Shown: positions 7,861-16,589 of the stretch, piece by piece
How positions within the stretch are numbered: the stretch's first letter is position 1
Layout of the letters: every line of letters begins with the position of its first letter
NCBI RefSeq assembly: GCF_030525845.1
Contig: NZ_JAUNDY010000006.1
Coordinates: 1-64,000, forward strand
Length of the DNA: 64,000 nucleotides
Direction of reading: 5' to 3'
From: Moraxella sp.
GTDB taxonomy: Bacteria; Pseudomonadota; Gammaproteobacteria; Pseudomonadales; Moraxellaceae
Notes under the pieces: model-generated
The model's database searches: none
What the model saw: only the letters and a program-made list of their open reading frames with translations
What the model was told of the DNA's origin: nothing
Position numbers and translations under genes: made by a program

Positions 7861-7876
7861 GTTTGAATATGCGAAC
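7861..7876. promoter_or_regulatory. Repressor operator, site 4
   Basis: GTTTGAATATGCGAAC, 13/16 identical to GTTCTAATATACGAAC, 35 bp (centre to centre) after site 3 and 30 bases before the start at 7906. Confidence 0.5.
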
Positions 7877-7905
7877 ATATACGCAAACCCAAACAGGAAA
7901 CCCTT

Positions 7906-8094
7906 ATGACTCAATCTCACCAAGTCACTAAAGTTGATTTTTTCTTAAAAATCTTTGTTGTCATCACGCTTGCTCTGCTCCCCGTGGCGTGTACTAAGGG
8001 TTTAGAGCGTCAAGCTCGCGCTGATTATCAAAAATGCCTATCATGGCAAGCAGATGGCTACGACATCCGCTGTGATAATAGCAAATGGCAATAA
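7906..8094 (+). CDS. Small putative lipoprotein, first gene of the repressible operon
   Basis: A 62-residue protein with a hydrophobic segment (residues 12-28) ending in LLPVAC, a lipobox-like sequence with Cys29. The remaining part is short, polar and has two more Cys. I do not recognise a family. AGGAAA before the ATG at 7906 serves as ribosome site. Being first behind two operators, it probably belongs to the induced programme of the element; a role at the membrane is possible but unproven. Confidence 0.5.
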   Translation: MTQSHQVTKVDFFLKIFVVITLALLPVACTKGLERQARADYQKCLSWQADGYDIRCDNSKWQ

Positions 8095-8119
8095 ACCCTA
8101 TATTCGCAAGGAGAAACCC

Positions 8120-8344
8120 ATGCTTATGCCTCAAACTGTTAAAGAGTACCGCCAAGCCCAAAACGCCAAAGAGTTAAGCGATTGTCGCCGTCTGACAACA
8201 AAACTACTTTCCACCAATCCGCAGGGTCTCACTCTGCCAGTTATACAGACAACCGTTGGTATGTCCGCCAAAACTGCCAAGCGTATACTGGCAGGCGTGG
8301 CAGACGAAAAAGACGGCAAGTTTTATCTCAACAAAAGACACTGA
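8120..8344 (+). CDS. Small hypothetical protein with winged-helix-like C-terminus
   Basis: A 74-residue basic protein. The segment LPVIQTTVGMSAKTAKRILA followed by a short KDGKFYL strand looks like a helix-turn-helix plus wing, so DNA binding is possible. The ATG at 8120 follows AAGGAG at ideal spacing, which decides the start; an earlier frame start at 8054 overlaps the previous gene. It lies 25 bp behind the 62-residue gene and likely shares its transcript. No named family was recognised. Confidence 0.55.
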   Translation: MLMPQTVKEYRQAQNAKELSDCRRLTTKLLSTNPQGLTLPVIQTTVGMSAKTAKRILAGVADEKDGKFYLNKRH

Positions 8345-8376
8345 CAACCCATTTTTCAAACCCCTTAGGAGCAAAC

Positions 8377-8505
8377 ATGAATACTTATTTTTTTAACCGT
8401 GATGATGGCTCAGCAGTCAAAGCCAATAGCTCGGGCAGAATGACCGCCCATGAGTTCTACCCCGCCAAAATCACACAGGCATACTGGGGCGTATCCCACC
8501 ATTGA
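8377..8505 (+). CDS. Very small hypothetical protein
   Basis: A 42-residue frame from ATG 8377, preceded by AGGAGCAAAC, a strong ribosome site. The product (MNTYFFNRDDGSAVKANSSG...) matches nothing I know. It overlaps the next frame (start 8450) by 56 bases in a different phase. This could mean translational coupling, or that a frameshift has split one gene into two. Confidence 0.4.
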   Translation: MNTYFFNRDDGSAVKANSSGRMTAHEFYPAKITQAYWGVSHH

Positions 8506-8791
8506 AACAGACATCAATATCAGCGACCTAAAAAAGTCAAACAAGCGTGGGCATGAATTATTAAGATATGCTTATGATGTATTGCAGTATGACGGCATTA
8601 AGCTACTACACACCGCCATACACGCTGGTGTATCACACGTTAATCACATCATGGCAAGCAGTATGCTAGGTTACAAGCCTGCCACTTTGAGAAATTGGCA
8701 CAGCCAAAGCAATGGACCTATCCAAACACGCATGATTAACGGTAAGCCCTTTTGGGCGGTTAAAGACATCAGGCAATTGTTAGGCGAGTAA
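8450..8791 (+). CDS. Excisionase/AlpA-like HTH protein
   Basis: A 113-residue protein. Its C-terminal half (about 72-113) reads LGYKPATLRNWHSQ, then GKPFWAVKDIRQLL, the pattern of HTH_17/MerR-like excisionases and AlpA regulators: a helix pair, a wing, then a helix with a W..KDI..LL ending. Such proteins direct excision or activate integrase genes in satellites and prophages. It is the last gene before the terminator and attR. The start at 8450 overlaps the 42-residue frame; the ATG at 8549 would also keep the HTH. The role is inferred from motif and position. Confidence 0.55.
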   Translation: MSSTPPKSHRHTGAYPTIETDINISDLKKSNKRGHELLRYAYDVLQYDGIKLLHTAIHAGVSHVNHIMASSMLGYKPATLRNWHSQSNGPIQTRMINGKPFWAVKDIRQLLGE

Positions 8792-8796
8792 AAAAA

Positions 8797-8825
8797 TTAG
8801 CCCAAGTTTATGCTTGGGCTTTTTA
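8797..8825 (+). terminator. Terminator of the element's right operon
   Basis: AGCCCAAG-TTTATG-CTTGGGCT hairpin followed by a T-run, 6 bases after the HTH gene stop codon. Confidence 0.9.
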
Positions 8826-8835
8826 TTTGAACGTT

Positions 8836-8870
8836 GGTTATTATTTGGTTATTATTTTATTTTTGGTTAT
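8836..8870 (+). repeat. Right arm-type repeats (putative integrase sites)
   Basis: GGTTATTAT at 8836 and 8847 (11-bp step) and a shorter GGTTATTTTT at 8865, about 65-100 bp inside attR. They match the pair at 2240/2251 in word and spacing. Confidence 0.5.
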
Positions 8871-8883
8871 TTTTAAACACAAA

Positions 8884-8925
8884 AAAATCAAGGTTCTAAT
8901 CTCTTAAAGCCTTGATTTTACTTAT
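8884..8925 (-). terminator. tRNA terminator supplied by the element
   Basis: Stem AAATCAAGG/CCTTGATTT around a 16-base loop, with a T-run on the minus strand, just downstream of the tRNA. It resembles in stem sequence the displaced hairpin at 2018-2056, so the element carries a replacement terminator. Confidence 0.7.
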
Positions 8926-8932
8926 TTTAATT

Positions 8933-8978
8933 TGGTAGGCCCAGCAGGACTTGAACCTGCGACCAAAGGATTATGAGT
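8933..8978. repeat. attR: tRNA 3'-half direct repeat
   Basis: 46 bp identical to 2064-2109. This copy forms the anticodon-to-CCA half of the intact tRNA, so integration rebuilt a functional tRNA gene. Confidence 0.9.
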
Positions 8979-9009
8979 CCTCTGCTCTAACCAACTGAGC
9001 TATGAGCCC
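8933..9009 (-). tRNA. tRNA with CAT anticodon (Met elongator, or Ile2)
   Basis: A 77-nt cloverleaf including encoded CCA: acceptor GGGCTCA pairs with TGGGCCT, the D-arm is GCTC/GAGC, the anticodon loop is CTCATAA and the T-arm contains GGTTCAAGTCC. The anticodon CAT fits elongator Met; a lysidine-modified Ile2 tRNA reads the same at DNA level and is not excluded (C4-G69 is present). The 3' half was supplied by the integrated element. Confidence 0.93.
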
Positions 9010-9051
9010 TTAAAAATACTTAATAAACACAACAACTTACTAAGCAGTCTC

Positions 9052-9080
9052 ATTGTACAATATCTGCAAAACTATTGCAA
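9052..9080 (-). promoter_or_regulatory. tRNA(CAT) promoter
   Basis: Minus-strand TTGCAA (9080-9075), a 17-base spacer and TACAAT (9057-9052), about 43 bases before the tRNA 5' end. Confidence 0.55.
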
Positions 9081-9275
9081 ATCTTTTTTGATGAGCATGT
9101 AACAAACTATTTTAAGATCTTGCAATACATTGCTAGCCGCCACAATAGGTCGCTATTATACACCATGACAAACAAAAATCAAAGAAGCAAACTCACAAAA
9201 TTTCATTGGGCTATTTCTTGAAACCCGTCATTTTTTTGTAGCGAATGGTGGATTTTTCATATTTCTGACTGTGAA

Positions 9276-9310
9276 CAAAAAGATCCAAACCATACGATTT
9301 GGATCTTTTA
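9276..9310 (-). terminator. tRNA-Gly terminator
   Basis: AAAAGATCCAAA/TTTGGATCTTTT stem with a T-run on the minus strand, immediately after the tRNA-Gly 3' end. Confidence 0.85.
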
Positions 9311-9315
9311 AAATT

Positions 9316-9391
9316 TGGAGCGGGAAACGAGATTCGAACTCGCGACCCCAACCTTGGCAAGGTTGTGCTCTACCAACTGAGCTATTCCCGC
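9316..9391 (-). tRNA. tRNA-Gly (GCC)
   Basis: A 76-nt tRNA with CCA end: acceptor GCGGGAA/TTCCCGC, D-arm GCTC/GAGC, anticodon loop TTGCCAA (GCC) and T-arm GAGTTCGAATCTC. It has its own promoter and terminator. Confidence 0.97.
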
Positions 9392-9430
9392 TAACTAGCA
9401 GAATTAGGTTATTTCTGCTTATGGGTGCTT

Positions 9431-9458
9431 ATTATACAAGATTATCGGCATATGTCAA
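9431..9458 (-). promoter_or_regulatory. tRNA-Gly promoter
   Basis: TTGACA (9458-9453), a 16-base spacer and TATAAT (9436-9431) on the minus strand, both perfect consensus, about 40 bases before the tRNA. The rest of 9459-9799 shows no gene, only the promoter of the following lipoprotein gene (TATAAT at 9762-9767). Confidence 0.85.
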
Positions 9459-9799
9459 GCGTTTTTTAAAAAAATATATGATGACTGGCGCAAAAATTAT
9501 AGACTCCGTATACTTTTTGATGCTCCACTTAATGGCGCAAAAAAAGAAATGTGCTAGATTTTAAATTGACCTGCATTTTATAAAAAAGCTGATGTATAGC
9601 ACATGAAATGGCTTAGATAAATTAACTTCTTGTAGACATGCATGATGAGATACATCAAGTGGATCTCTATCAAAGCAGACAATAGCAATAAGAGCATATT
9701 ACCGCCAAACATCGGACAAACTTTGATGGTTAACATCGGCTTAACCATACAATTTTGTGGTATAATAAACGATCAACTTTATTATTAGACGAGGTTTTT

Positions 9800-10183
9800 A
9801 TGAGAAAATTACTGCTAGGTGCATTGGCAAGCACCATGATTTTGACAGGTTGTGCTACAACCGCTACAGATAGCACAACAGCTGTTGGTACCGCCACAAA
9901 TGTAGGCATGAATATCTTTAAGACAGCCGTAGACACCCAATGTCGTAGCGAATTAAACAATAACAACCTATACAAAACTGCATCGCTCATCATGACAGAT
10001 GCCCAAAAAACCTCCCTAGAAAACAAGGTGTGTGGCTGTGTCAGCGAAAAAGCACCACAAAGCATTACATTGGTGGAATTGGGGCAGGTAGCAATCGATC
10101 CAAGCTCACGCACTCAGATTGTTGGTGGCGCAGTAACCAAAACTCTAAATGCGTGCGTAAGTGAAGCTGTGGGCAAAATCTAA
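9800..10183 (+). CDS. Small lipoprotein with Cys-rich soluble part
   Basis: A 127-residue protein with a signal peptide and lipobox ILTGC (Cys18 by the start at 9800), followed by a Thr/Ala/Gly linker. The mature part has paired cysteines (TQCRSEL, KVCGCVSEK, NACVSEA), so disulfides in the periplasm are likely. The ATG at 9800 follows GAGG; an upstream frame extension lacks a signal-peptide start. The family is not recognised. It converges on rpiA, with a shared hairpin terminator between them. Confidence 0.75.
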   Translation: MRKLLLGALASTMILTGCATTATDSTTAVGTATNVGMNIFKTAVDTQCRSELNNNNLYKTASLIMTDAQKTSLENKVCGCVSEKAPQSITLVELGQVAIDPSSRTQIVGGAVTKTLNACVSEAVGKI

Positions 10184-10198
10184 GGGATTTTGTGATAC

Positions 10199-10230
10199 CA
10201 AACACCATTGGCAACAATGGTGTTTTTGTT
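10199..10230. terminator. Bidirectional terminator, lipoprotein gene / rpiA
   Basis: A perfect 10-bp stem AACACCATTG/CAATGGTGTT with a GCAA loop and T-run on plus, in the gap between convergent genes. Confidence 0.85.
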
Positions 10231-10233
10231 TGT

Positions 10234-10896
10234 TCAAAACTTGACCGTGCTAACACCATCACTACCAGCATTGAGCATGATGGTGGCAGATTGATTAGCA
10301 AAAATGCCATTGCATACCACGCCCACGATATTATTAAGAGTGCTTTCAAGATCATGAGGATTTGTGACGTCTAAATCATATGTATCCAAAATCACATTAC
10401 CATAATCTGTAACAAAACCCTCACGATACACAGGTTCCCCACCAAGCTTAACAAGTTCACGTGCAACATAAGAACGTGCTTGAGGCAGTACCTCTATCGC
10501 CACAGGGAATTTACCAAGCTTGGAGACAACTTTTGAGTCATCAACCATACAAATAAACTGCTTGGAGGCAGCCGCAACGATTTTTTCACGTGTCAAAGCA
10601 CCACCACCACCCTTAATCATATTGCCGCCACCATCAATCTCATCAGCGCCATCAATATACAAATCAAGCGTACCAACATTATTTAAATCAAAAATTTCAA
10701 TGCCTAAAGCACGAAGTCTATCCTCGCTCGCCTTTGAACTAGATACCGCTCCTTTTAGGCGGACTTGCGGCAACAATTCAATTAGACAGTTTACTGTACT
10801 GCCTGTACCCACGCCCAAGATGATGCCATCTTCGATATAAGCGAGAGCAGCTTTGGCAGCGGCTTGTTTTTGGAGAAGTTTGGGGTCGGTAGTCAT
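10234..10896 (-). CDS. rpiA: Ribose-5-phosphate isomerase A
   Basis: A 220-residue enzyme interconverting ribose-5-phosphate and ribulose-5-phosphate in the non-oxidative pentose phosphate pathway. It has the family motifs [10 protein letters not shown] (about 28-37), YIDGADEID with catalytic Asp (81-89), [12 protein letters not shown] (94-105) and [10 protein letters not shown]. The length is that of E. coli RpiA (219). It starts at ATG 10896, followed by the expected [11 protein letters not shown]. It is a single gene with its own promoter region to the right. Confidence 0.97.
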   Translation of the reverse strand: MTTDPKLLQKQAAAKAALAYIEDGIILGVGTGSTVNCLIELLPQVRLKGAVSSSKASEDRLRALGIEIFDLNNVGTLDLYIDGADEIDGGGNMIKGGGGALTREKIVAAASKQFICMVDDSKVVSKLGKFPVAIEVLPQARSYVARELVKLGGEPVYREGFVTDYGNVILDTYDLDVTNPHDLESTLNNIVGVVCNGIFANQSATIMLNAGSDGVSTVKF

Positions 10897-11275
10897 GATG
10901 TTCTCACAAATATAAAATGTTGGTGCTAATTTTACGTTAAATTAACAAAAAAATAAACCTTTGTAAATTGATGAGTTTGCAATACGATGCAGAAATTTGC
11001 ATTTGAGAAATTACATGAGAATACGAGCATTGTTTTGACAATGATGACACAGGGTAAATCTAGGTGCAGGCACCCAGTAACCACCATCCATACCCAGAGT
11101 TTATGCCCATCAAAGGCAATATGTCATCTTTGAAAAAAAATCATCATTTGCCTGTTTTTTTATAAAATCATGAAACAAACCACAAGATTTGCTCAACTTA
11201 AATTAAACAACAAAGAAATGACAACGACTCATGACGATTGTTTTACATTCTTTGGATTGTGGCAGGTAAAAAGGT
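10897..11275. other. Intergenic gap between rpiA and ilvC terminator
   Basis: About 380 bases holding the rpiA promoter region. A minus-strand frame of about 50 codons crosses 10930-11090 but lacks a ribosome site and has poor codon quality, so it is not called. No RNA gene or repeat is recognised. Confidence 0.5.
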
Positions 11276-11312
11276 AAAAAAACAACCGCCCAATCGGGGA
11301 CGGCTGTTTTTC
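11276..11312 (-). terminator. ilvC terminator
   Basis: Minus-strand hairpin AACAGCCGTCC/GGGCGGTTGTT followed by a T-run, 11-47 bases after the ilvC stop. Confidence 0.9.
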
Positions 11313-11322
11313 AAAAAGAAAA

Positions 11323-12767
<1,445 letters not shown>

Positions 12768-12781
<14 letters not shown>

Positions 12782-13010
12782 ATTTTGCCTTAATTGCCAT
12801 TTCTACCGCTTGGTCTTCTAGGGGGATTAATGCAGGATTGGCAAATTCGGCAAGCCCGCCTGCGTAATCGGATTTTTTAATTGGTTTTGACGCAAATTGA
12901 TGTAAGGGCGTTAAATGCACCTGTTCGCCTCGCACAACAAGCTGTACTTTTTGCTCATTTTGAATATAAGTCTGCACCGCAAGTGGTAGACTTGCCAATT
13001 CTACAATCAT
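12768..13010 (-). CDS. Antitoxin of the PIN module (AbrB/MazE-like)
   Basis: An 80-residue protein. The N-terminal half (IVELASLPLAVQTYI, then VQLVVRGEQVHLTPL) has the beta-rich look of an AbrB/MazE swapped-hairpin DNA-binding domain, and the acidic C-terminal tail could wrap the toxin. The ATG at 13010 with GAG upstream is preferred over a TTG at 13016. It directly precedes and overlaps the PIN gene. Typically such antitoxins also repress their own promoter. The family assignment is moderate. Confidence 0.65.
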
Positions 13011-13042
13011 TTGCAATCTCTTTATATAATATCAACAAGTTA

Positions 13043-13174
13043 CTAATGAAAACCACTTAACAATCGGTCAAAAATTGCTTGTGGTTCGGTATTATTTTTT
13101 TGACAAAATTCCAATAACCAATACGCATCTTGCCCTGCTACTTTAAAATCTAGGCTGATAGTTTGGGTTATCAT
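13043..13174 (-). CDS. 43-residue small protein upstream of the antitoxin
   Basis: ATG at 13174 with AAGGGG seven bases upstream, a strong ribosome site, opens a 43-codon frame (MITQTISLDFKVAGQDAYWL... ending LLSGFH) to TAG at 13045-13043. It lies 32 bases before the antitoxin start on the same strand. The sequence looks like an amphipathic helix pair with two adjacent polar Q/E-rich turns. I do not recognise it. It may be a third member of the toxin-antitoxin operon or a remnant antitoxin. Confidence 0.45.
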   Translation of the reverse strand: MITQTISLDFKVAGQDAYWLLEFCQKNNTEPQAIFDRLLSGFH

Positions 13175-13236
13175 TTTTTACCCCTTAAATGAGCCAAGTT
13201 TAACAACTAATAAAAACCAAAACTTCTCTTATTGTA

Positions 13237-13770
13237 TTACACTTCACACCAATGAAAAATTTCTTTGATTCTTTCACTTGGGTTTAGTGCATTTGCCGAA
13301 CGGTCAAGTAATGACCCAGTACCACTACCATCATAATCATCCGCATAATAAGCAAATAACAAAATACCATTCTCTTTACGATTGCCAAATATGCCGTCTT
13401 TATCGCATTCTTTTAAAGTATTAATAACACAAATCTCAAACTCGTGGCGGATTTGATTATAAATCTCATAATCGTCCACACCCATTGTCATACTGCTAAC
13501 CGCTTGATGAAGTCCTACACCATCAAGCGGTGAATCATAAAGTTCACAACGCCCAGACCATACCGCATCCAATATGCTTTGATTGTCATTGCAATTAGCA
13601 AAATCCTCTTTGGTAATGGCAAAATTCGCCACTGCATAATAATCATCAACAAATTGAACATAAAAAGCCAACAGCGTTTTGCCATCATTTTTTATTTGCT
13701 CATTGATAGCCATAAAATCTTGACAAATGCTCTGCTTGGTCAAAGTCGGAATGGGCGAATTTTTAAACAT
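13237..13770 (-). CDS. DUF4303-like hypothetical protein
   Basis: A 177-residue soluble protein with an N-terminal pattern of beta strands and acidic patches (LLAFYVQFVDDYYAVANFAI) like that of DUF4303 proteins, which often occur in immunity or accessory clusters. AGGA precedes the ATG at 13770. The gene is AT-rich and lies between ilvH (15 bp away, same strand) and the small TA-associated gene, so it belongs to the inserted accessory block. It has no signal peptide or membrane segment. Family call tentative. Confidence 0.5.
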   Translation of the reverse strand: MFKNSPIPTLTKQSICQDFMAINEQIKNDGKTLLAFYVQFVDDYYAVANFAITKEDFANCNDNQSILDAVWSGRCELYDSPLDGVGLHQAVSSMTMGVDDYEIYNQIRHEFEICVINTLKECDKDGIFGNRKENGILLFAYYADDYDGSGTGSLLDRSANALNPSERIKEIFHWCEV

Positions 13771-13785
13771 TGCGATTTTCCTAAC

Positions 13786-14298
13786 TTACAAAGAAAGCGT
13801 CCGCTCGCCCCTTGCAATGCCAATCACGCCAGAGCGTACCACTTCTAGGATTTTATCTCGTCCGATGACTTCAATAAAGCCGTCAAGCTTACCTGCGTCC
13901 CCTGTGATAAGAATGGTATAGAGGTTGGGACTAACATCCACGATTTGAGCACGGAAAATATCGGCAATGCGATAGACCTCCTCACGATACGCTCCTGTGG
14001 CTCGCACCTTGATGAGCATGAGTTCACGCTCGATTTGGTTGCCGTTTGAGACCTCAGATAGGTTTTGGACTTTGACCACGTCGATAAGTTTATGGAGCTG
14101 TTTGGTGATTTGTTCAATCTTATCAGCGGTGGTAATCGTGGTCAAGGTCAAGCGAGACAATGTTGGGTCTTCGGTTGCTGCCACATTGAGCGTGTCAATG
14201 TTATAACCACGCTGAGAGAACAGTCCCACCACACGAGACAGCGAACCCGCTTCGTTTTCCATAAGAACAGAAATCAGATGTTTTTGTACTTGTGCCAT
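13786..14298 (-). CDS. ilvH: Acetolactate synthase III small (regulatory) subunit
   Basis: A 170-residue regulatory subunit of acetohydroxyacid synthase. An N-terminal ACT domain (residues 1-80: HLISVLMENEAGSLSRVVGLF, then RGYNIDTLNV) mediates valine feedback inhibition, and a C-terminal ACT-like domain contacts the catalytic subunit. Length is standard (E. coli IlvH 163). The ATG at 14298 overlaps the ilvI stop (TAATG), so the two are translationally coupled. An upstream GTG/ATG extension is rejected for that reason. Confidence 0.97.
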   Translation of the reverse strand: MAQVQKHLISVLMENEAGSLSRVVGLFSQRGYNIDTLNVAATEDPTLSRLTLTTITTADKIEQITKQLHKLIDVVKVQNLSEVSNGNQIERELMLIKVRATGAYREEVYRIADIFRAQIVDVSPNLYTILITGDAGKLDGFIEVIGRDKILEVVRSGVIGIARGERTLSL

Positions 14299-16076
14299 TA
14301 GGTACGCTCCCCTTTTGATAACCACATATCACGCATGGACTGCCCCGCCACTTGCATCGGATAGACATGCTCCGCCTTGTCCACATAGACATCAATGAAT
14401 ACCAAACCGTCCATTTCTAGGGCTTCTTTGAGTTCTTGCTCCATGGTGGCAGGATTGGTGATTTTGACGCCTTTATGCCCATAACTTTCTGCCAATTTGA
14501 CAAAATCAGGCAACGATTTCATATAACTTTGAGCATGACGACCTTCGTACAGCATGTCCTGCCATTGTTTGACCATGCCAAGCTGGGCGTTGTTTAAATT
14601 CAAAATCTTCACAGGCAAATTATATTGCAAACAAGTGGACAGTTCTTGGATATTCATCTGAATAGACCCCTCGCCTGTGATACACACCACCGTCCGCTCA
14701 GGGTAAGCCAGTTTTGCTGCCATCGCATAAGGCAGACCCACACCCATCGTACCTAGACCGCCAGAGTTTAGCCATTGGCGAGGTTCATCATATTTGTAAT
14801 ACAACGCCGCAAACATTTGGTGCTGACCGACATCAGAGGTGATAATCGCCTTGCCGTCCGTGAGCTTATAAAGCGTCTCCACCACTCGTTGTGGCATAAT
14901 GGCGTGAATCTCTGCATCCGTGTCATTGCCATAACGCAAGCCATGACGTTTACGCCATTCATTGATTTGTGCCCACCAGTCATTTAGGGCGTGTTCGTCT
15001 AGGCGTTTATCGCTTGATTTGATGATGTTTACCATTTCGGTCAAAACAGGTTTGACATCACCCACAATCGGAATGTGAGCGGTAATGGTTTTTGAAATGC
15101 TGGTTGGGTCAATGTCAATGTGGATAATGGTCGCATTGGGGCAGAATTTTTTGACGTTGTTGGTAACACGGTCGTCAAATCTTGCTCCCACCGCTAGGAT
15201 AACATCGGCATGGTGCATGGTCATGTTAGCCTCATAAGTGCCGTGCATACCAAGCATGCCCACAAACTGCTCGCTTGTCGCAGGGTACGCCCCAAGCCCC
15301 ATGAGTGTGTTGGTTACGGGTAATTTTAATAAATTGGCAAGCTCACGCAGTTCATCGGACGCACCGCCTTGCACCACGCCACCGCCTGAGTAAAGTACGG
15401 GACGTTTGGCGGATAGAAGCACTTCAACCGCTTTTTTGATTTGACCGCCATGTCCACGAGAAGTGGGCTGATAGGAACGAATGCTGACTTCGCTTGGCAT
15501 AAAATAGTCAAATTTGTCAGCAGGATTGGTCATGTCCTTAGGAATGTCAATCACCACAGGGCCGGGTCTGCCAGAGCTTGCGATATAAAAGGCTTTTTTG
15601 ACAATGGTAGGAATGTCTTTGGGGTCTCTGACCACAAAGCTATGCTTGACGATGGGGCGAGAGATACCCACCATGTCGCACTCTTGGAAAGCATCATCGC
15701 CAATCAGCGTGCTGGGTACTTGTCCTGCCAGTACCACCATCGGAATACTATCCATAAAGGCAGTGGCAATGGCGGTTACGGTGTTGGTTACGCCTGGTCC
15801 TGAGGTTGCCAGCACCACGCCTGTACGCCCTGTTACACGGCTATAAGCATCCGCCATGTGTCCTGCGGCTTGTTCGTGGCGGACGAGGACGTGTTCGATT
15901 TTATCTTGTTTAAATAGAGCGTCATAAATGTGTAGCACCGCTCCGCCAGGGTAGCCAAAAATATGGGTAACACCCTCATCAACAAGGGCTTGCACCAAAA
16001 GCTCACCACCACTCATGGCGACCGTCTCGCCACGTGCTAAGCGTTCTTGGTTATTGTGGAATGTTTCGTACGTCAT
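14298..16076 (-). CDS. ilvI: Acetolactate synthase large (catalytic) subunit
   Basis: A 592-residue ThDP- and FAD-dependent enzyme condensing pyruvate with pyruvate or 2-ketobutyrate, the first common step of branched-chain amino acid synthesis. Visible features are the catalytic Glu region [18 protein letters not shown] (about 60-80), ATSGPGVTN, and the ThDP-Mg motif GEGSIQMN..(28).. NNAQLGMV (about 470-505). AAGGAT precedes the ATG. A 37-codon frame ending in TGA overlaps the start (ATGA). It forms an operon with ilvH. Confidence 0.97.
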   Translation of the reverse strand: MTYETFHNNQERLARGETVAMSGGELLVQALVDEGVTHIFGYPGGAVLHIYDALFKQDKIEHVLVRHEQAAGHMADAYSRVTGRTGVVLATSGPGVTNTVTAIATAFMDSIPMVVLAGQVPSTLIGDDAFQECDMVGISRPIVKHSFVVRDPKDIPTIVKKAFYIASSGRPGPVVIDIPKDMTNPADKFDYFMPSEVSIRSYQPTSRGHGGQIKKAVEVLLSAKRPVLYSGGGVVQGGASDELRELANLLKLPVTNTLMGLGAYPATSEQFVGMLGMHGTYEANMTMHHADVILAVGARFDDRVTNNVKKFCPNATIIHIDIDPTSISKTITAHIPIVGDVKPVLTEMVNIIKSSDKRLDEHALNDWWAQINEWRKRHGLRYGNDTDAEIHAIMPQRVVETLYKLTDGKAIITSDVGQHQMFAALYYKYDEPRQWLNSGGLGTMGVGLPYAMAAKLAYPERTVVCITGEGSIQMNIQELSTCLQYNLPVKILNLNNAQLGMVKQWQDMLYEGRHAQSYMKSLPDFVKLAESYGHKGVKITNPATMEQELKEALEMDGLVFIDVYVDKAEHVYPMQVAGQSMRDMWLSKGERT

Positions 16077-16186
16077 GGTGAATCCTTTTTATCCTTAGGG
16101 ACAAATGACCAAAAAGACGTGGCTAATACAAAAGTCAATGACAAAAGCGATGAAGTGAACAAATGTACGCAAAGAATGCCAATCAT
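16073..16186 (-). CDS. Possible 37-codon leader ORF coupled to ilvI
   Basis: From ATG 16186 a frame rich in Leu, Val, Ile, Ser and Thr ([20 protein letters not shown]...) runs to a TGA that overlaps the ilvI ATG. Composition and the overlap fit a leader peptide or translational coupler for ilvI, but no clear Shine-Dalgarno precedes it and no terminator-type attenuator was seen. Treat as a candidate. Confidence 0.3.
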   Translation of the reverse strand: MIGILCVHLFTSSLLSLTFVLATSFWSFVPKDKKDSP

Positions 16187-16324
16187 GGCTAAAGAAAGGA
16201 AAATTTTCTCGTCTTGCGAACCGATAAGTCCAAAGCAATGTTAAACAAAATATCCAACAAACGGTAATTTATCAGTTTTTGATTAACAAACGCAACTTTT
16301 GATAAATAGCTACGCCGACTTGTT

Positions 16325-16370
16325 ATAACTAATTTTTATAAGCAATACAAATAATAACGAAATTAGTTAT
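16325..16370. promoter_or_regulatory. 11-bp inverted repeat in the ilvI upstream region
   Basis: ATAACTAATTT (16325-16335) and AAATTAGTTAT (16360-16370) are a perfect inverted repeat with a 24-base gap, in a very AT-rich stretch about 250 bases before ilvI and 220 before the divergent gene at 16590. There is no T-run, so an operator (for example for an Lrp-type regulator) fits better than a terminator. The rest of 16187-16589 holds promoters only. Confidence 0.4.
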
Positions 16371-16589
16371 TAAAAAAATAATTCCGCTTATATTACCCTA
16401 AAATTTCCCATTTGCCAATATTTTTTTGAAAAATCGTGTATTTTTTTTAAAATTCTAAAAAAACAATTCAAAAAGCGACAAATACCGCATTTATTTACCT
16501 AATCGGTCTTGATTTTATCGTCATTTTGTTGCAATATTATCGGAAAATTTTTCTTATGATTTTGCAATCCGAACTTTAAGGATTTATCC

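Larger units (their letters stand above)
2064..8978. mobile_element. 6.9-kb integrated element in a CAT-anticodon tRNA gene
   Basis: A 46-bp perfect direct repeat (2064-2109 and 8933-8978), identical to the 3' half of the tRNA at 8933-9009, bounds the element. Inside are an integrase next to the left repeat, a repressor with matching operators, a frameshifted small HTH gene, a GHKL ATPase-nuclease, a C5 methyltransferase, four small genes and an excisionase-like HTH protein. No capsid, tail, terminase or conjugation genes are present. It is best described as a small satellite-like or integrative element with defence cargo rather than a full prophage. Boundaries are seen directly; the class is inference. 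Confidence 0.85.

Noticed and set aside
9271..9564. 97-codon frame with SGKRDSNSRPQPWQGCALPTELF-type sequence
   Set aside because: It is the familiar spurious translation of tRNA genes; the segment is tRNA-Gly(GCC) on the other strand.
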